From the NCBI GenBank assembly GCA_943846675.1, contig OX044357.1:1984001-2048000 (forward strand): a stretch of DNA of 64,000 nucleotides, in the 5' to 3' direction. How positions within the stretch are numbered: the first letter of the stretch is position 1; each line of letters opens with the position of its first letter. Shown in pieces: positions 8,867-18,096 of the stretch. A model generated the notes under the pieces. It had not been told where the DNA came from, did not search any database, and saw nothing but the letters and a program-made list of their open reading frames with translations. The translations under genes and the position numbers were made by a program. The stretch comes from UBA987 sp002292105 (GTDB taxonomy: Bacteria; Bacteroidota; Bacteroidia; NS11-12g; UBA9320).

Positions 8867-11446
8867 CTAAAATCTCCCGATTAGCTTTAGATTTAGCCTT
8901 CTCCCTGTTAGATAGTTGGGTACCCCGTACAAATTATTGTTTAAATCCTTTACCCAAAAATATGAGGCCACGTTGTTGACCTGTAGGATGTTAAAGACTT
9001 CAACACTCGCCCATAGGGATTGGAATGGTCCGCCTGTTTTTGATGCTCCGGTAAACTTGGCAATTTCCTTGCTAAAGCCAATATCTACACGTCGGTAGGC
9101 TGGTAAGTTATAGGTTTCGTTGTATCTGAACGGCCCATTGAAATAGTACGGCATCTTAGAACCAATCACGAGGTTCAGTTGCATTTTAAACGTTGTATCG
9201 GTTGGCAACTCATCTTGAAACAAGATTGAAAAATTGACCCGTTGATCGGTTGGTCTTTTTATAAAACCAGTTTCCTGACTCAAACCATTTTCATCCAGAT
9301 AGCTAATATTTTCTTTCGTAGACAACAACGACAAATTAATCCATGACTCTAGTCCTGCAATAAACTCTCCATTTACCCTTGTATCAAATCCCATGGCGTA
9401 CCCCTCACTGGAGTTCACAGCGTCGTACCTTAGTTTCACATTGTTAATGGTATACGGCACAAGGTTTGTCATATGCTTATAATACACCTCATTAATCAAC
9501 CTAAATGGTCTATTCCAAGCCGTGAACAATATGTCACTACCAATTACAAAATGGACAGATTCCTGAGCTTGAAGCTGCTTGTTCAACTGCCCTCTGCTAT
9601 CCCTTAATTCTCGGTAAAACGGTGGTTGTCCGTAAGCACCAAAAGCAGCCGTAATAATCCAATCTTTTTTCTTAAGCGAATCGTATATCGATCTAGCACG
9701 GCGGTAATCTAACCCAACAGTGTCGATCAAAGACATTTCATAGAAACGTTGATTGATGTTAGACTTAAGTACATCATTGTGTTTTTTATTCGGTTCAATC
9801 GAGAATTGAAGCCTTGGTGATATTAGTGTTTGATTATTTAAACTCCAGTAATGCGAGCGCACCCCAATATTCAATCTTACATCACGTTTTTTATTCAAGA
9901 GAATATTGTCTTGAACGTAGCTTAACAATCTTCTGCTATTTAGCTGGTTGGTCGCGTTAATAAAGTCATCTAACCGGATTTCGTTTTGAGGGTGTTGGTT
10001 TGCGTTCAATCTGTAACCAGAGGAATCATTATAATTCCACTCTCGCAAACCATCAATGATGGCCTCGGTTTGATGCTTCACACCTACCTCAATTCTGTGT
10101 CTTCCTCTTTTAATGCGGGTTAACGCCTTTATGCTCGAAACATCGATGCTTAATTCATTGCGGGCATGATTGATAAAATATCCAAACCCCAACACTGATT
10201 TCGCTTCAGCAAAATTGTCTGATCCAAGGTTGTTTTCCAGCTCCTCTAATCTATACGCGCCTTCAATAGTAAAATGTTCGCGCTCTGAACTATTATAATT
10301 GCTTGCGATTACTTTAAATAAGGTTGAGTCATTAACTTTATAATCAACTGTTGCGGCATTCAACCATGTTTGGTAGTCGATGCGTTCTGCGCCTCCAAAC
10401 CCGACAAATAAACGAACTGCTTGCTGCACGGTACCAAAGTTTGTTTCTCGACTTTGGGGTTCGACTAGGTATCTATTATTCGCATAAGTAGAATACCAGC
10501 TTAGCTTGAGTTTTGAGCTTGCCTTGTAAGTCATTAAGGTTTGAAAATCAACAAATTGCGGCCTGTAATCACCAGACACATCCAAGGAACCTAAAATATA
10601 TTGCAAGGTTCTGTACCGTGCACCAACGACATAGGTGAATCGATCTCTTTTCTTCCCGACGTCCAAACGATCTTGAACGTGAACACTGGCACCAAGCAAA
10701 CTCATCTCTACACTACCAGAAAAACTCGTAGGCTTGTTGTATTCCACGTCTAAAACTGACGACAATTTATCTCCGTACTTTGCTGCGAATCCACCAGACG
10801 AAAAACTAACGTTGTTTGTCATGTACGGATTAATAAAGCTCAAACCTTCCTGTTGGCCGCTCCTTGCTAAAAAAGGTCGGTATACCTCAATATCATTTAT
10901 ATAGATAAGGTTCTCGTCGAAGTTTCCGCCTCTTACATTATACGATGTGCTCAGCTCGCTTCGTTTCCTAACACCAAGAAACACTTTAGCCAAACCATCT
11001 TCAATCTGCATTTGCGGGAATTGTACAAGATCCTTTGGTTGCACCTCAATGACGTCGATCTCGATGGAAGGTTTTGTTTTATCAGGAGGCGTTACATCGG
11101 TTGGATTTAGGATATAACTCGATAATTGGAAGTTTAATTCAATGACCGAATTCGGTTTTGGTTTATTAATTCTTTTACTAACCGATTTTGAAAAATATCT
11201 TACTTCAATTCTGTGATTTTCGTTAGACGCTAAGGCTACCGTATATCGGCCTTTTTTATCCGTTTTAACAACGGGTAAACCATTTACATAAACCGGATAA
11301 TCCCTTAAAAGGCTGTCTTCATAATCAGTTACTAGGCCAGTAACCGTTGCTACCTTGCTCTGCCCATAAACGTGCACGGCACTGCATAGGAAAATACAGC
11401 ATAGCTGGATCAGGTAAATCGATATGCGGCTTGCGGTTTTAACCAA
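8867..11446 (-). CDS. TonB-dependent receptor with N-terminal regulatory-like domain
   Basis: An 859-aa outer-membrane receptor. In order: signal peptide (1-29, ending VYG-QS); a carboxypeptidase-regulatory-like domain (about 33-110) starting VTGLVTDYEDSL; a plug (about 145-255) with VRGGNFDENLIYINDIEVY and SSGGFAAKYGDKLSSVLDV; then a 22-strand-type barrel ending in Phe859. The substrate cannot be read from the sequence. No SusD partner is next to it, so a polysaccharide-utilisation role is unlikely. Its start overlaps the rpe stop by 8 bp, so it is the last gene of the recF-DUF721-rpe transcript. Confidence 0.93.
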   Translation of the reverse strand: MVKTASRISIYLIQLCCIFLCSAVHVYGQSKVATVTGLVTDYEDSLLRDYPVYVNGLPVVKTDKKGRYTVALASNENHRIEVRYFSKSVSKRINKPKPNSVIELNFQLSSYILNPTDVTPPDKTKPSIEIDVIEVQPKDLVQFPQMQIEDGLAKVFLGVRKRSELSTSYNVRGGNFDENLIYINDIEVYRPFLARSGQQEGLSFINPYMTNNVSFSSGGFAAKYGDKLSSVLDVEYNKPTSFSGSVEMSLLGASVHVQDRLDVGKKRDRFTYVVGARYRTLQYILGSLDVSGDYRPQFVDFQTLMTYKASSKLKLSWYSTYANNRYLVEPQSRETNFGTVQQAVRLFVGFGGAERIDYQTWLNAATVDYKVNDSTLFKVIASNYNSSEREHFTIEGAYRLEELENNLGSDNFAEAKSVLGFGYFINHARNELSIDVSSIKALTRIKRGRHRIEVGVKHQTEAIIDGLREWNYNDSSGYRLNANQHPQNEIRLDDFINATNQLNSRRLLSYVQDNILLNKKRDVRLNIGVRSHYWSLNNQTLISPRLQFSIEPNKKHNDVLKSNINQRFYEMSLIDTVGLDYRRARSIYDSLKKKDWIITAAFGAYGQPPFYRELRDSRGQLNKQLQAQESVHFVIGSDILFTAWNRPFRLINEVYYKHMTNLVPYTINNVKLRYDAVNSSEGYAMGFDTRVNGEFIAGLESWINLSLLSTKENISYLDENGLSQETGFIKRPTDQRVNFSILFQDELPTDTTFKMQLNLVIGSKMPYYFNGPFRYNETYNLPAYRRVDIGFSKEIAKFTGASKTGGPFQSLWASVEVFNILQVNNVASYFWVKDLNNNLYGVPNYLTGRRLNLKLIGRF

Positions 11447-12095
11447 CTGGAACTTTTAAGTCAGCAATTGTTTGTGTTGGATTGTTAGAGGAGAATACCG
11501 TACTACCAGCCACTAAAACATCTGCTCCTGCATTGACAAGCTTGCTGTAGTTATCAAGGTTAACGCCGCCATCTATTTCTATGTGAAGTTCATGGTTAGC
11601 TGCCTTCTTTAACGCAACTAAATCCTGTACTTTTTTATAGGTATTTTCAATAAACTTTTGACCTCCAAATCCTGGATTTACGCTCATCACAGTAACCAAA
11701 TCAATTTCCGAAATACAATCTTCCAGCAACGAAACAGGCGTATGTGGATTTAATGCAACTCCTGCTTTCATGCCAGCGTCTTTTATCGCCTGCAAGGTTC
11801 TATGCAAGTGTGGGCTAGCTTCATAATGTACAGTCAATATTGCAGCACCGACATCTCGGAATTGTGTAATGTATTGCTCAGGTCTAACAATCATCAAGTG
11901 CACATCTAATGGTTTTTTAGCCACTTTGTTGAGTGCCTTAATTACCGGAAATCCGAATGAAATATTTGGAACAAATACACCGTCCATAACATCTACGTGA
12001 AACCAATCTGCTTGGCTATTATTAATCATTTCAGCATCGCGTTCTAGATTGTTAAAATCTGCTGAAAGAACTGAAGGGGCAACTAAGTGGCTCAT
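11439..12095 (-). CDS. rpe: Ribulose-phosphate 3-epimerase
   Basis: A 218-aa TIM-barrel enzyme of the pentose phosphate pathway that interconverts ribulose 5-phosphate and xylulose 5-phosphate. Visible motifs are the N-terminal APSVLSADF, HVDVMDGVFVPNISFG with metal-binding His and Asp, LDVHLMI, VMSVNPGFGGQKF and EIDGGVN near the phosphate-binding end. The length is typical. It overlaps the DUF721 gene upstream by one base and the receptor downstream by eight, so translation is probably coupled. Confidence 0.96.
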   Translation of the reverse strand: MSHLVAPSVLSADFNNLERDAEMINNSQADWFHVDVMDGVFVPNISFGFPVIKALNKVAKKPLDVHLMIVRPEQYITQFRDVGAAILTVHYEASPHLHRTLQAIKDAGMKAGVALNPHTPVSLLEDCISEIDLVTVMSVNPGFGGQKFIENTYKKVQDLVALKKAANHELHIEIDGGVNLDNYSKLVNAGADVLVAGSTVFSSNNPTQTIADLKVPVG

Positions 12096-12379
12096 TACTT
12101 TATTTTTATCTGATGTATTACTTGCTGTCCGATGTATTGATTTACCTTCTCAACGATTGTTTGTTCGTGATAGTATAAATCATTTTTAAGCGGAGCAGAA
12201 GATAGTTCTAGGTATAATGTTTTTTTATGAATTGAAAGTCGTGAAGTATTTTTTGCGATTGTCTTTCCCATTAAAACCTCCCACTCATTTCTTACGCGGG
12301 TTTCCACCAACTTATCAGAAAGATGGTAAGAGTCCATCATGCTGAATATTAGATCTTTAAGAGATTTTTCCTCGCTCAT
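12095..12379 (-). CDS. DUF721 (DciA-like) protein
   Basis: A 94-aa protein of the DUF721 family. The conserved core WEVLMGKTIAKNTSRLSIHKKTLYLELSSAPLKNDLYY is seen across residues 29-70. Members with this fold include DciA, which loads the replicative helicase in bacteria without DnaC. The gene directly follows recF (14-bp gap), a usual neighbour, which supports a role in replication or repair. It is shorter than DciA of many Proteobacteria and covers only the core domain. Confidence 0.85.
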   Translation of the reverse strand: MSEEKSLKDLIFSMMDSYHLSDKLVETRVRNEWEVLMGKTIAKNTSRLSIHKKTLYLELSSAPLKNDLYYHEQTIVEKVNQYIGQQVIHQIKIK

Positions 12380-12393
12380 TCATTTCACCATTC

Positions 12394-13482
12394 TTATGGG
12401 CTTTCAATATTAAAGAATTTTTTTTCCGAAGCCACTGCTTTCAGTTTTGATTTCATTCTTTCTGCACTGGTATCTGTAATAAATATTTGACCATACGCTG
12501 AACTAGATATTAAGTTCAATAATCGACTCGACCTGATGTCATCAATTTTTTCAAAAACGTCATCGAGTAGTAAAATAGGATCATAATTAATTTTCGACTT
12601 CATGTACGCATAGGCGGCTAATTTTAGCGCTATTGTTGCCGACTTAATTTGACCTTGTGATCCAAATTTTTTGACCGAAACATTGTTTAAAACCACAGTC
12701 AAATCGGACTTGTGAATTCCTGAGGTTGTGCGCTGAGCCATTAAGTCTTGATTCAAGCTCATTTTTAGACACGTTTCTGCATCATACTCGTGTAAAGAAG
12801 AATCAAGACTGGCTGTTAATGTTTCTTCCTCCATCACCAAGGCATTATACACGTCAAACAATGGTTTTTGTAACTCTTCGACAAATGCCTTTCTCGTTGC
12901 ATATATAAAATTCATCAAGGGTATCAACTGCGCATCGATAGCTTCTAAAGTTAACATATCCCGATATTGATTGACGTAAAACTGTTTCAACAATTCGTTG
13001 CGACTATCAAGCAGCTTGTTATGTTTCAACAGGGCCACTAAAAACTCGTGATTGGTATAACCAATTGCTTTATCTATATACTTTCTGCGTTCGTCACTAT
13101 TGCCAGTTAACAAGGAGATGTCACCTGGAGTAATCATTACAGCTGGCAAGAATCCAACGTAATCTGCAAGTCGTTGAATTGAAGCACCATTTCTTTTTAA
13201 GCCTTTCTTGCCTGCTGGTTGTAAACCTATGCTCAAAGCTGTTTGAGAATCACCGGTGTTGAGCACACCTTCTATTAGTGAAAAACTTGTGTCAAACTGA
13301 ATGCTGTTTAAGTCTGTTCTTGTAAAATATGATTTGCCATTACACAAGTAATGCAAGCCGTCTAAGACATTGGTTTTGCCAGCGCCATTCTTACCATGAA
13401 AACAATTGATTCCAGGGCAAAATTCAAAATCCGATTTCTCGTGATTTTTAAACTGTGTCAACCTTAATTTTTGGATGTACAT
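12394..13482 (-). CDS. recF: DNA replication and repair protein RecF
   Basis: An SMC-like ATPase that loads RecA at gapped DNA with RecO and RecR. Walker A is HGKNGAGKTNVLDG, the signature region is KKFGSQGQIKSATIALKLA and Walker B is PILLLDDVFEKID. The open frame reaches 13530, but the family starts a few residues before the first strand (MYIQKLRLTQFKNHEK), so the ATG at 13482 is preferred; it gives 362 aa, near the family norm. It is divergent from pdhA across a 72-bp gap. Confidence 0.95.
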   Translation of the reverse strand: MYIQKLRLTQFKNHEKSDFEFCPGINCFHGKNGAGKTNVLDGLHYLCNGKSYFTRTDLNSIQFDTSFSLIEGVLNTGDSQTALSIGLQPAGKKGLKRNGASIQRLADYVGFLPAVMITPGDISLLTGNSDERRKYIDKAIGYTNHEFLVALLKHNKLLDSRNELLKQFYVNQYRDMLTLEAIDAQLIPLMNFIYATRKAFVEELQKPLFDVYNALVMEEETLTASLDSSLHEYDAETCLKMSLNQDLMAQRTTSGIHKSDLTVVLNNVSVKKFGSQGQIKSATIALKLAAYAYMKSKINYDPILLLDDVFEKIDDIRSSRLLNLISSSAYGQIFITDTSAERMKSKLKAVASEKKFFNIESP

Positions 13483-13498
13483 TGTTATGCGGAAATCG

Positions 13499-13506
13499 TA
13501 TTTTTG
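13499..13506 (+). promoter_or_regulatory. Probable -7 element upstream of pdhA
   Basis: TATTTTTG matches the Bacteroidota consensus TAnnTTTG exactly, 48 bp before the pdhA ATG. The nearest upstream TTG triplets lie at spacings of 14 and 25 bp, both outside the usual range, so only the -7 part is supported. Confidence 0.45.
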
Positions 13507-13554
13507 CAGCCGGAAAAAATGCCTTAACAAGTATTTTACTTCCTATCATCTATT

Positions 13555-14547
13555 ATGGCAAAAGTAAAATTTACAAAAGAGATTTATACCAAATGGTTTA
13601 AGCAAATGATGCTTATTCGTCGTTTTGAAGAAAAATCAGCACAACTTTACGGTCAACAAAAGATTCGCGGGTTTTGTCACTTATACATCGGGCAAGAGGC
13701 TGTTATTGCAGGTTGCATGACGGCATTAGAAGAGAATGATAAGCTTATCACAGCGTACCGTGATCATGGTCATGCATTGGCTGCAGGTATACCTGCTAAC
13801 GAGGTAATGGCTGAGCTATACGGTAAAGTAACGGGTTGTACGAAAGGAAAAGGTGGAAGTATGCACATGTTTAGCAAAGAACATAACTTCTTTGGTGGTC
13901 ATGGCATTGTTGGAGGTCAAATTCCACTTGGTGCTGGCATTGCGCTGGCAGATCAATATAACGGCACAAAAGACGTTACTGTATGCTTTATGGGCGACGG
14001 TGCTGTAAGACAAGGTGCCTTGCACGAAGCTTTTAACATGGCCATGTTATGGAAGTTACCTGTCATTTTTGTTGTAGAAAACAACGAATATGCGATGGGA
14101 ACTTCAGTAGAACGAACAACCAACGTCTTGGACATTCACAAAATTGGATTGGCTTACGACATGCCTAACTACCAAATTGATGGTATGAAGTGTGAAGACG
14201 TACATGAAGCCATTGCAGATGCAGCTAAACGAGCCCGTAAAGGCGATGGGCCAACCTTCTTAGAGATTAAAACGTATCGATACCGAGGTCACTCTATGTC
14301 TGACCCAGCGAAGTATAGAACGAAAGAAGAGGTTCAGAAATACAAGGCAATTGACCCAATTGAGGTAGTTGGTAAAACCATGATATCAAAAAAATGGGCT
14401 ACTCAAGCTGACCTAGACAAAATGGAAGATGCGATAAACATAGAGGTTAACGAAAGCGTAGAATTCGCTGAGGCTTCTCCATATCCAGATGCGAGTGAAT
14501 TGTATACAGATGTGTATGAAGAAGACTACCCATTTATTGTAGAATAA
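13555..14547 (+). CDS. pdhA: Pyruvate dehydrogenase E1 component, alpha subunit
   Basis: A 330-aa thiamine-diphosphate enzyme subunit that decarboxylates pyruvate and passes the acetyl group to E2. The TPP motif runs from MGDGAVRQGALHEAFNMA to VVENNEYAMGTSVER (about 142-180). The segment KTYRYRGHSMSDPAKYRTKEE carries the conserved phosphorylation-loop wording of E1-alpha. The E1-beta and E2 genes are not adjacent in this window, unlike many bacterial pdh operons, so they must lie elsewhere. The next gene downstream is an unrelated TPR membrane protein. Confidence 0.94.
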   Translation: MAKVKFTKEIYTKWFKQMMLIRRFEEKSAQLYGQQKIRGFCHLYIGQEAVIAGCMTALEENDKLITAYRDHGHALAAGIPANEVMAELYGKVTGCTKGKGGSMHMFSKEHNFFGGHGIVGGQIPLGAGIALADQYNGTKDVTVCFMGDGAVRQGALHEAFNMAMLWKLPVIFVVENNEYAMGTSVERTTNVLDIHKIGLAYDMPNYQIDGMKCEDVHEAIADAAKRARKGDGPTFLEIKTYRYRGHSMSDPAKYRTKEEVQKYKAIDPIEVVGKTMISKKWATQADLDKMEDAINIEVNESVEFAEASPYPDASELYTDVYEEDYPFIVE

Positions 14548-14550
14548 CTG

Positions 14551-14583
14551 TTGAATAAAAACCATTTATAACCCCTATAATTG
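14551..14583 (+). promoter_or_regulatory. Candidate promoter of the TPR protein-ribH pair
   Basis: TTG at 14551-14553, a 22-bp spacer and TATAATTG (one mismatch to TAnnTTTG) at 14576-14583, followed 17 bp later by the ATG at 14601. Spacing fits the TTG-N17-23-TAnnTTTG pattern. Confidence 0.5.
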
Positions 14584-14600
14584 CAGAAATTTTTAAAGCG

Positions 14601-15281
14601 ATGAGTAACGAGGAAAACAATACCGAAGAAGTTGTTGAAAGTAAACCATTTTCGGTACTAGGATATATCGAAGACAATTCGAAAAACTTAATGTACGCAG
14701 GTATTGCGTTATTGGTTGTTGCAGCAGGATTTTGGTATTACACATCTGTGTACACACCAAAAAGAAATGCGGCGGCAAATGATGAGTTATTTAGAGCAGA
14801 AAAGTTCTTCGAAAAAGACTCACTAGACATGGCGTTGAATGGAGACGGTGGTGAAGTATTAGGCTTGCAAGATGTTGCTGAAGAATTTGGCAATACACCG
14901 GCAGGGGAACGCGCGGCATATCTTGCTGCAAGTGCTTTGTTAAACAAAGGTTCTTACGACGAAGCATTAGAATACCTACAACAAGTTTCTTTTGATGACG
15001 AAATGGTTGCACCATTGGCGGTTTGTCTTGAAGGAGATTGCCACGTTCAAATGGACAATTTTGAAGATGGTGTTTCTAAATATTTAAAAGCAGCTAATTT
15101 AAGAGACAACACATTCACCACTCCATATGCATTAATGAAGGCTGCAAAAGTTCAAATGCATATCGAAGACTGGGATGGGGCATTAGAATCGCTTCAACGT
15201 GTAAAGAAAGATTATAAGCAGACACAATACGGCATTAACATAGTCAAAGAGATTGCACGTGTTGAAGCTGCTATAAAATAA
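14601..15281 (+). CDS. Membrane-anchored tetratricopeptide-repeat protein
   Basis: A 226-aa protein with a cytoplasmic N-terminus rich in acidic residues, one transmembrane helix (about 31-50, LMYAGIALLVVAAGFWYY) and a helical periplasmic domain with TPR-like hairpins (about 70-225: ERAAYLAASALLNKGSYDEALEYLQ and similar). The layout resembles the YfgM/Tol-Pal-linked TPR family, which helps in envelope protein quality control, but the exact role here is unknown. It is followed by ribH after 5 bp, so the two share a transcript. Confidence 0.8.
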   Translation: MSNEENNTEEVVESKPFSVLGYIEDNSKNLMYAGIALLVVAAGFWYYTSVYTPKRNAAANDELFRAEKFFEKDSLDMALNGDGGEVLGLQDVAEEFGNTPAGERAAYLAASALLNKGSYDEALEYLQQVSFDDEMVAPLAVCLEGDCHVQMDNFEDGVSKYLKAANLRDNTFTTPYALMKAAKVQMHIEDWDGALESLQRVKKDYKQTQYGINIVKEIARVEAAIK

Positions 15282-15286
15282 AACGC

Positions 15287-15769
15287 ATGTCTTCTAAAGA
15301 CAAAAACTTATCTGAATTTTCAGGCAAAATTCCTATACTACCGAACGCAAAGATTGGTATTGTCGTTTCTGAGTGGAACGAAGCCGTAACAGGTTCCTTA
15401 TTATCTGGAGCGCTTAAAGTACTTGCAGAAGCTGGAATACCTGATTCACACATACGAACTGTAAACGTTCCTGGTAGTTTTGAGTTGATTTTAGGAAGTC
15501 AGAAACTTGCTCAAATTGAGGACATAGACGCGGTTATATCAATTGGCTGTGTCATTCAAGGTGAAACAAGACATTTCGATTTCATTTGCCAAGCCGTGGC
15601 TACGGGTATAAGTGATGTTAATTTGAAGTTTGACAAACCCGTAATCTTTGGGGTTTTAACCACAGACAATCAACAACAAGCTTTAGATCGTGCAGGTGGA
15701 AAGCACGGCAACAAAGGTGAAGAAGCTGCGTATACGGCTGTAAGAATGATTGAAGATCTGAAAGATTGA
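15287..15769 (+). CDS. ribH: 6,7-dimethyl-8-ribityllumazine synthase
   Basis: A 160-aa enzyme making lumazine, the riboflavin precursor, from the butanone phosphate and the pyrimidinedione. Typical elements are SEWNEAVTGSLLSGA near 29-43, VPGSFEL, GCVIQGETRHFDFICQAVATGI with the catalytic His, and the C-terminal GGKHGNKGEEAAYTAVRM. The stop codon lies inside the first unit of the downstream octamer array: the last codons (GAT CTG AAA GAT TGA) already follow the repeat rhythm, so the extreme C-terminus may have been rewritten by repeat growth. Confidence 0.95.
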   Translation: MSSKDKNLSEFSGKIPILPNAKIGIVVSEWNEAVTGSLLSGALKVLAEAGIPDSHIRTVNVPGSFELILGSQKLAQIEDIDAVISIGCVIQGETRHFDFICQAVATGISDVNLKFDKPVIFGVLTTDNQQQALDRAGGKHGNKGEEAAYTAVRMIEDLKD

Positions 15770-16345
15770 AGGATTGATGGACTGAAGGATTGAATGTCTG
15801 AAGGATTGAATGTCTGAAGGACTGAAGGATTGAAGGGGTCAATATCAACGGCAGTATATCTAGTCCTGAGTCTTCCGTCTTTAGTCTTTAGTCTATATTC
15901 TTGACAAAAACCAATTCCTAGAGGCTAGTTCCTTACTCGTACTATTAGAAGGATTGAATGAGTGAAGGATTGAAGGATTGAAGGATTGAATGAGTCAAGG
16001 ATTGAATGTCTGAAGGTCTGAATGTCTGAATGACTTAAGGATTGAAGGGGTCAATATCAACGGCAGTATATCTAGTCCTGAGTCTTCCGTCTTTAGTCTT
16101 TAGTCTATATTCTTGACAAAAACCAATTCCTATAGGCTAGTTCCTTACTCGTACTATTAGAAGGATTGAATGAGTGAAGGATTGAAGGATTGAAGGATTG
16201 AATGAGTCAAGGATTGAATGTCTGAAGGTCTGAATGTCTGAATGACTTAAGGATTGAATGAGTGAATGAGTGAATGTTCATTTTCAACTTTCAATTTTCA
16301 ACTCTCAATTATCAACTCTCAATTATCAGCTCTCAGCTCTCCCGC
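15765..16345. repeat. Octamer arrays, 212-bp tandem duplication and 14-mer array
   Basis: This 587-bp gap between convergent genes holds no gene. An octamer array (GAAGGATT/GAATGTCT type) runs from the ribH stop to 15834. Then a 212-bp unit occurs twice in tandem (15835-16046 and 16047-16258) with one difference seen (CCTAGAGG against CCTATAGG). Each unit has about 110 bp of unique sequence and about 100 bp of octamers. The block ends with octamers and 14-mers (16288-16301, 16302-16315, 16316-16329) of the type CTCTCAATTATCAA. Confidence 0.92.
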
Positions 16346-16356
16346 TTCTTGTAAAT

Positions 16357-16971
16357 TTAAAACAGCCCGTGAACCTCAGCATCGATCTTGCTGATAATTT
16401 TACCTAGGTCTTCCTGACTTGTTTCAAACTCTAAATCATCTACGTCGATGATTAGCAATTTTCCGTCTGTGTAGGTAGATATCCATGCCTCATACCGCTC
16501 ATTTAAACGTTTAAGGTAGTCGAGTCGGATAGAATCTTCATATTCTCTTCCTCTTTTTTGGATTCGATTCACCAACGCTGAAATGCTGGCTCGTAGATAA
16601 ATCATTAAGTCTGGTGGTTCAAGCATCGACTTAATACTTGAGAATAAAGCTTGATAGGTATCAAAATCACGTGTACTCATCAAACCCATTGCATGAAGGT
16701 TGGGTGCAAAAATGTATGCGTCTTCATAAATTGTTCGGTCTTGGATAACCGTTTCTCCGCGTGAACGGATATTTTGTACACCGTTGAATCTAGTATTTAG
16801 AAAAAATACCTGAAGATTAAATGACCAACGTTGCATATCTTCATAAAAGTCAGAGATATACGGATTGTTATCTAACGATTCAAAATGTGGTTCCCAGTTG
16901 TAATGTTTGGCAAGTAAATTTGTTAACGTTGACTTTCCTGCTCCGATGTTTCCGGCTATTGCAATGTGCAT
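16357..16971 (-). CDS. Deoxynucleoside kinase
   Basis: A 204-aa kinase of the dCK/dGK family that phosphorylates deoxynucleosides in salvage. The P-loop is GNIGAGKSTL at 7-16. Further motifs are the ERS/DRT-like QDRTIYEDAYIF, substrate-side YLRAS and the Arg-rich lid RIQKRGREYE. Which base is preferred cannot be told. The start (ATG 16971) is the only sensible one before the P-loop. It is read away from trpS, 51 bp upstream. Confidence 0.9.
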   Translation of the reverse strand: MHIAIAGNIGAGKSTLTNLLAKHYNWEPHFESLDNNPYISDFYEDMQRWSFNLQVFFLNTRFNGVQNIRSRGETVIQDRTIYEDAYIFAPNLHAMGLMSTRDFDTYQALFSSIKSMLEPPDLMIYLRASISALVNRIQKRGREYEDSIRLDYLKRLNERYEAWISTYTDGKLLIIDVDDLEFETSQEDLGKIISKIDAEVHGLF

Positions 16972-17013
16972 CTTCCTTCTCTGTTGACTTTAATGTGACT
17001 TTATTACTCCGTT

Positions 17014-17021
17014 CAAATCTA
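17014..17021 (-). promoter_or_regulatory. -7 element for the deoxynucleoside kinase gene
   Basis: On the minus strand TAGATTTG is an exact TAnnTTTG match, 42 bp before the kinase ATG and two bases from the trpS stop. Confidence 0.45.
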
Positions 17022-17022
17022 T

Positions 17023-18021
17023 TTAATAAAACCTTCTAAAACCAATAATTTCCCTTACTTCTTTTAAGGTTGCCTCTGCACTTGATTTAGCCTTTTCTGC
17101 ACCTGCTTCAGTTACTTGCTTAAGGTAGGTTTTATCTTCTTTTATTTCTTGTATGCGTTCTCTTATAGGTGCTATAAATGTAAGCACATCTTCAGACAGC
17201 TGTTTCTTGAAGTCTCCATATCTAATTTCACATTTGTTATACAATGCATCAAAGTGATCAACTGTATCAGCAGAAGAAACAAGAGACATGATGTCAAACA
17301 AATTTTGAATGGCTTCGGGTTTTTCTTGATTCATGGATTCTGGTCCAGAGTCAGTTACAGCCCGCATTATTTTTTTGTGCGTCACTTTTTCTTCGTCATC
17401 AAAAAATATAGCATCTCCTTCCCCACCACTCTTACTCATTTTGCCGTTGTTGGTCAATCCAGGAACCTTGATTAATTTGCCCGTTCGACTATACGCTTCA
17501 GGCTCGTTAAAACATTGTACACCGTACATATGGTTAAATCTTTTGGCAAAATCCCGTGTCATCTCCAAATGTTGTTCTTGATCTTTTCCGACAGGAACAA
17601 CGTCCGCTTTATGTATCAGGATGTCTACCGCCATTAATACTGGATAGGTAAGCAAGCCAGCATTTACATTGTTACGTTGTGTCTTTACCTTTTCTTTAAA
17701 AGAAGCAGACCGCTCTAACTCCCCTAAATATGCATTCATATTCATGTATGTATACAATTCAGATATTTGAGGGACATCGCTTTGAACAAACAGCGTACAT
17801 TTTTCAGGATCTAAGCCCATAGCCAAATACTCGGCCAAAACTTGATGCACATTACTATGTAAATCTGCAGGCGTAGGATGCGTGGTTAGGGAGTGAATGT
17901 CAGCGATAAAAAAGAAAGCATTATGGGTTTCCTGCATTTGCAAAAAACTTTTAACAGCACCAAAGTAATTACCCAAATGTAACTTCCCTGTTGGCCTAAT
18001 TCCGCTTACAACTGTCTTCAT
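17023..18021 (-). CDS. trpS: Tryptophan--tRNA ligase
   Basis: A 332-aa class I aminoacyl-tRNA synthetase. The HIGH-type motif reads PTGKLHLGNYFGA (11-23) and the KMSKS motif is NNGKMSKSGGEGD. The specificity segments FQSDVP-like LFVQSDVPQISEL and AVDILIHKADVVPVGKDQEQHLE are present. Length and motif order are normal for bacterial TrpRS. It stands alone, with a TATTTTTG -7 element 20 bp before the ATG. Confidence 0.97.
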   Translation of the reverse strand: MKTVVSGIRPTGKLHLGNYFGAVKSFLQMQETHNAFFFIADIHSLTTHPTPADLHSNVHQVLAEYLAMGLDPEKCTLFVQSDVPQISELYTYMNMNAYLGELERSASFKEKVKTQRNNVNAGLLTYPVLMAVDILIHKADVVPVGKDQEQHLEMTRDFAKRFNHMYGVQCFNEPEAYSRTGKLIKVPGLTNNGKMSKSGGEGDAIFFDDEEKVTHKKIMRAVTDSGPESMNQEKPEAIQNLFDIMSLVSSADTVDHFDALYNKCEIRYGDFKKQLSEDVLTFIAPIRERIQEIKEDKTYLKQVTEAGAEKAKSSAEATLKEVREIIGFRRFY

Positions 18022-18040
18022 AACTGAGATTTTTCAGCGG

Positions 18041-18067
18041 CAAAAATACGACTTAGGTATAACCTAA
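18041..18067 (-). promoter_or_regulatory. trpS -7 element and adjacent 15-bp palindrome
   Basis: The minus strand has TATTTTTG (18041-18048, exact TAnnTTTG) and, five bases upstream of it, TTAGGT-TAT-ACCTAA (18053-18067), a perfect inverted repeat. The palindrome lies where a regulator could cover the promoter; that role is a guess. Confidence 0.4.
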
Positions 18068-18096
18068 AAGAATATGTGAATAAAAGCTCGGTGATT

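Noticed and set aside
15765..16275. Possible CRISPR array
   Set aside because: The repeats are short (8 bp), degenerate and contiguous with no unique spacers of constant length, and no cas genes are near.
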